Shown in pieces: positions 61,212-64,000 of a stretch of 64,000 nucleotides of DNA. The DNA lies in NCBI RefSeq assembly GCF_947499585.1, contig NZ_CANMOO010000002.1, positions 558,001 through 622,000 of the forward strand. Direction: 5' to 3'. The notes under the pieces are model-generated. The model was not told the DNA's origin. It was given only the letters and a program-made list of their open reading frames with translations, and ran no database searches. Made by a program: the position numbers and the translations under genes. The stretch is from an uncultured Allomuricauda sp. (GTDB taxonomy: Bacteria > Bacteroidota > Bacteroidia > Flavobacteriales > Flavobacteriaceae). Numbering within the stretch: position 1 is the stretch's first letter; every line of letters starts with the position of its first letter.

Positions 61212-61859
61212 TTATTTCATTCCAATATTGATTATTATATCTCCAAGTCCTGTTAGAGTTGTATCAGATTTTTTTGGGTCATGATTTTTTGTCTGGTCAA
61301 AAGTGGCTGCGAAATTAACGTCTACAAGTCCGCTATTGAAAATTCCGTCATTTACAGGTCCAATAACATATTTTCCATCGTATTGCTTTTTAAGCTCTTC
61401 TAGGTCATAGTAAAACATACTCTTTATAATATGTGCACATTTTAAATAAGTCCGATAGTCAATTTTTTCCGTGATAACCGCAGCGAACAGTTTTCCTATA
61501 ATTTCCGGTTTACCGTCACTTTCTATACGCTCTAGTAATTCGAATATCATTTCCCCAACACTACTTTGATATTTTTTCGAATCATTTATCTCGTCAATTT
61601 TTTTAATTCGTTGTTCTTGAGGAATATGGTGAAGCTCGAATAGAAATTTGTAGATTTTTTTAGCAGAAAGATATTTGTTTATAGAATTCCCGAATTTGAC
61701 AGCTCCAACCAATGCGCCAACCAAGGGTAAATCCCGCAAAACTCCGTCGTCCATAATTCCGTCTACAGCTACTTCTGCAAAGTCTTTGGATAGAGATGGT
61801 AAATCCGAATCTTTTATGACCGATTCAAATTTTTTATTCGGATTTTCTGGCTTTTTCAT
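61212..61859 (-). CDS. Unrecognised protein, cargo of cassette-like unit 2
   Basis: A 215-residue protein from the ATG at 61859 (a TTG at 61871 lies inside the repeated end sequence and is unlikely). An N-terminal polar part is followed by a short hydrophobic hairpin-like stretch (DLPLVGALVGAVKFGNSINKYL, about 42-63). A helical region (LFELHHIPQEQRIKKIDEIN) comes next and a Gly/Asp-rich C-terminus (TLTGLGDIIINIGMK). It may be a membrane-associated or pore-type accessory protein; nothing is proven. Possible defence or toxin-like roles are guesses. Confidence 0.65.
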   Translation of the reverse strand: MKKPENPNKKFESVIKDSDLPSLSKDFAEVAVDGIMDDGVLRDLPLVGALVGAVKFGNSINKYLSAKKIYKFLFELHHIPQEQRIKKIDEINDSKKYQSSVGEMIFELLERIESDGKPEIIGKLFAAVITEKIDYRTYLKCAHIIKSMFYYDLEELKKQYDGKYVIGPVNDGIFNSGLVDVNFAATFDQTKNHDPKKSDTTLTGLGDIIINIGMK

Positions 61860-61864
61860 AATTA

Positions 61865-61973
61865 ATGCCAACTAAAAGGATATGAATCCGTTTTAATGAT
61901 TTATATCCAACGATAAGTGAAGTTCGGGAAATTTATTTAAAAAATCCAGTGGAAATGGATGGCTATGGGCTAT
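61865..61973 (+). repeat. Cassette right element, copy D
   Basis: A 109-base element starting ATGCCAAC, with the GGATATGAATC/GATTTATATCC hairpin, then CGATAAGTG, and ending GGATGGCTATGGGCTAT. It is nearly identical to 43684-43791 over its first 60 bases. Confidence 0.72.
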
Positions 61974-62082
61974 TGGTTTATAAATAGGCCAGAAGGAAAA
62001 AGTTCTTTTTCTTCGACAATATTTCAACAAGCTAAGTAGGACATTGCTCAGGATAACATTTGAAAAAGGAGTGATAAAAAAA

Positions 62083-62529
62083 TTAATTTACATCGAGAAT
62101 CTTAATCTCAGTGCCGTTGAAGCTAAACAAATCTCCTTGTTGTTTTCCCAATAAAAGTTTGCCTATTGGCGAACCTGCTGAAATACAAAAAATAGAGATA
62201 TCATCCCTTTTAACCGTTCCTGCAGAAATTGCAATGAAGTAGTTAGCTGAAGTTGTTTTAATCAGGCTTCCCAAACTGATTTTTTTCGACGTTTTTTTAA
62301 TATCTACCTTTTGAAGAACTCTTTTTATTTCTTCAAGCTCAAAAAGTTGTTTTCCCAGTTTCTCTTGCTCTAGCTGTACCATTGCCCTACCGGTCTCATG
62401 TTTGTCTCCAGCACTGCTCTTCGTTTCGGAGTTCAGGGATTCTTGCAATGAAACACTCCTTTCCTGTAGTCTTTCTGTTCTTTTATTTAGGTAGTCCCAA
62501 CAAAACTTTAAAAGTATTTCCTTCTTCAT
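62083..62529 (-). CDS. GreA/GreB-like protein
   Basis: A 148-residue protein from the ATG at 62529. A helical N-terminal half (about 1-75, including SSAGDKHETGRAMVQLEQEKL) resembles the coiled-coil finger of transcript-cleavage factors. The C-terminal half (GSLIKTTSANYFIAISAG, SPIGKLLLGKQQGDLFSFNG) has the Gre C-terminal fold. The acidic finger tip is present as GDKHE. It may act on RNA polymerase, though cleavage activity is unproven. It lies 15 bases after the histidine kinase on the same strand. Confidence 0.75.
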   Translation of the reverse strand: MKKEILLKFCWDYLNKRTERLQERSVSLQESLNSETKSSAGDKHETGRAMVQLEQEKLGKQLFELEEIKRVLQKVDIKKTSKKISLGSLIKTTSANYFIAISAGTVKRDDISIFCISAGSPIGKLLLGKQQGDLFSFNGTEIKILDVN

Positions 62530-62544
62530 TTTCAAACTCAATGG

Positions 62545-63897
62545 TTACGCAAAGGTTAGTCTAAAAACAGTTTCTTGATTTTGAATAGATCGAACCTTTA
62601 GATTACCTCCGTGTAATTGCATTACTTGCTTGGATAGACTCAAACCAATGCCAGTGCCCTCATTCTTAGTGGTGAAAAAAGGAACAAAAATTTCATCTAT
62701 TAAATCTGATGGTATTCCCGGTCCATTATCTTTTACCTCTATGTACTTTGCACCATCATTTTCAATTCCTGCAATAATATGTACTTGTCCTTTTTTTGTT
62801 TCCCTAACAGATTGCAGGGCATTTTTACCAAGATTAATCAATACTTGGGTAATTTGTTTTTCGTCAATAAAAAATTCCAACTCATCAGGATTGCATTCCA
62901 CATAAAAATTGGTTTGCTCGTTTTCCGGTCTGGTCGACATTAAGACCTCTATTTTCCCTAATAATTTTTTTCCACTTACTATGGTTCTATTGGGTTCAGG
63001 AACATTTAATAAACTGCGGTAGGATTGAACGAAATCCATTAGGTTTCCACCTTGCTCCTTTATTACTTCCAATCCTTTTAGTGTATTCTTAATTTGAGTT
63101 TCATCTAAACTTTTAGAAGACACTACTTTGCCATCTTTCTTATAATATTTAATTATAGAATCTGAAATTGAAGCTATTGGGGTAATCGTATTCATAATTT
63201 CATGGGTTAGCACTCTAATAAGTCTCACCCAAGATTCGGTTTCCTTTTCATCCAGCTCTTCATGAATATCCTGCACAACAACCAATATCAGTGATTTTCC
63301 GTCTAACGTAATGGGCGTAGATTTTAGCGCCAATTGTATTTGCTCCCGTTCATTGGTAAGTTGGAACAACTTCCTGTCAAAAGGTTTAAACGATTTAAAA
63401 ACCTGATACAACCCTTCATCAACCTGAGCAAGCTGCTTAATGTGATTTAAAGGTGTATAGTTCAACAATTTTTCCAAAGTAGGATTAGAAAAAAGAATGT
63501 GTCCCTTATCATTAAAGGTCATGATTCCTATGCTTGCCTGTTTTAGAATTTCTTGATAATACTGCTCCCTTATCTGTAATTGTAAATGAACTTCTTGAAT
63601 AAGACCGTTTACCCTGTTCAAACTCTGGTTGAGTTCCTTAAAAGATTTTATGGAAACTTTTTCTGGAAACCGCAACGTAAAATCCTCATTGCGGATGGCA
63701 TCAAAAAAATAAGAAATCTTGCGGTTAGTACTATTTATGAAAGCAATTAAGGAATACACTTGTGCAACAAGGAAAATGATAGAGAATGCCAAAGTAAAAT
63801 ACCATAATTTAAATACTGCAAATGCAAAAGCCAATGCTGTTAGCGTAATAAAAAACACTCTAAAAATGAGCTGTACATAAAAGTTTCTGCTCGCCAT
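62545..63897 (-). CDS. Sensor histidine kinase, NtrY-like
   Basis: A 450-residue kinase. Two membrane helices (about 9-29 and 33-53) are followed by a HAMP-like linker (to about 105), a PAS-type segment (about 110-200), and the phosphoacceptor His232 in VLTHEIMNTITPI. The ATPase domain has VLINLGKNALQSV (N box), VKDNGPGIP, and FTTKNEGTGIGLSLSKQV. It pairs with the NtrC-type regulator whose stop overlaps its ATG by one base. The signal is unknown. Confidence 0.92.
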   Translation of the reverse strand: MASRNFYVQLIFRVFFITLTALAFAFAVFKLWYFTLAFSIIFLVAQVYSLIAFINSTNRKISYFFDAIRNEDFTLRFPEKVSIKSFKELNQSLNRVNGLIQEVHLQLQIREQYYQEILKQASIGIMTFNDKGHILFSNPTLEKLLNYTPLNHIKQLAQVDEGLYQVFKSFKPFDRKLFQLTNEREQIQLALKSTPITLDGKSLILVVVQDIHEELDEKETESWVRLIRVLTHEIMNTITPIASISDSIIKYYKKDGKVVSSKSLDETQIKNTLKGLEVIKEQGGNLMDFVQSYRSLLNVPEPNRTIVSGKKLLGKIEVLMSTRPENEQTNFYVECNPDELEFFIDEKQITQVLINLGKNALQSVRETKKGQVHIIAGIENDGAKYIEVKDNGPGIPSDLIDEIFVPFFTTKNEGTGIGLSLSKQVMQLHGGNLKVRSIQNQETVFRLTFA

Positions 63898-64000
63898 TAT
63901 TTATTCTTTTTCTTCAGTTTGTTGTAAAGCGTTTGTCTGGAAATACCCAATTGATCAGCCGCTGCACTATAATTTCCATCGTGTTGGTCCAACGCTCTAG
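63897..64000 (-). CDS. NtrC-type response regulator, C-terminal end only
   Basis: Only the last 33 residues are in the window: a Fis-type helix-turn-helix (NYSAAADQLGISRQTLYNKLKKK). This is the DNA-binding end of sigma-54-dependent regulators. The stop codon TAA shares its last A with the kinase ATG (TAATG), showing translational coupling. The receiver and AAA+ domains lie beyond the window edge. Confidence 0.8.
   Translation of the reverse strand, partial: RALDQHDGNYSAAADQLGISRQTLYNKLKKKNK

Larger units (their letters stand above)
61076..61973. mobile_element. Cassette-like unit 2 carrying an unrecognised gene
   Basis: The left element (61076-61209) and right element (61865-61973) match those of unit 1 in sequence, order and orientation, and the cargo again runs from right to left. 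The fit is tight: the stop codon is two bases from the left element and the ATG five bases from the right one. No recombinase is present. Confidence 0.42.

Overview
The window is chromosomal DNA of a flavobacterium (Bacteroidota), most likely a marine member of the Flavobacteriaceae. The genus cannot be fixed from the sequence. The pointers are AT-rich DNA, promoters with the Bacteroidota -7 box TAnnTTTG, a SusC/SusD outer-membrane uptake pair, an OmpA protein with calcium-binding type 3 repeats, and a ribonucleotide reductase whose ATP-cone sits on the small subunit.

Layout. 1-5860: fabF (cut by the left edge) and acpP of fatty acid synthesis on the minus strand, then purN, an RNase HI with a viroplasmin domain, a PfkB kinase and a long PurF-like amidophosphoribosyltransferase on the plus strand. 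5860-6532: a gene-free stretch holding three tandem copies of a 72-nt small RNA, each with its own -7 box and its own terminator. 6533-15836: superoxide dismutase, then addA, kbl, ompA and addB, with the two halves of the AddAB recombination nuclease separated by two unrelated genes. 15837-20288: an SDR oxidoreductase, nrdA and nrdB, then a long leader. 20289-28826: a membrane-anchored AraC regulator, two related small secreted proteins and a SusC/SusD/lipoprotein locus. 28827-41934: an empty regulatory stretch, tRNA-Ala(GGC), a Usp protein, and a run of housekeeping and small conserved genes (GNAT, MATE, enoyl-CoA hydratase, RluA-type pseudouridine synthase, queD, lpxH, an MFS transporter, recJ, OsmC, an AhpD-like protein, DinB).

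41935-50213 is more accessory: an amidohydrolase inside a cassette-like unit, an M23 peptidase with a beta-barrel partner, a GNAT, a Crp/Fnr regulator, a uracil-DNA glycosylase-like protein, small stress-type proteins and an AraC regulator with two tandem DNA-binding domains. 50309-61000 is again mostly housekeeping (DUF819 transporter, rsmI, DoxX, tdk, alr, mscL, asd, an S9 peptidase, an ABC ATPase, arfB). 61076-61973 holds a second cassette-like unit with the same end sequences as the first. The window closes with a Gre-like protein and a histidine kinase/response-regulator pair, the regulator being cut by the right edge.

The most unusual material lies outside the proteins. (1) The triplicated small RNA at 5957-6446. 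(2) Two separate genes, at 42138-43631 and 61212-61859, each bounded by the same two kinds of 108-136 bp end element in the same order and orientation, which looks like a family of mobile cassettes with no recombinase in the window. (3) A small GIY-YIG nuclease gene bracketed by inverted copies of one palindromic repeat. (4) A pseudouridine synthase whose S4 domain is encoded upstream of any usual start codon, directly after a slippery A-run at the end of the preceding gene.
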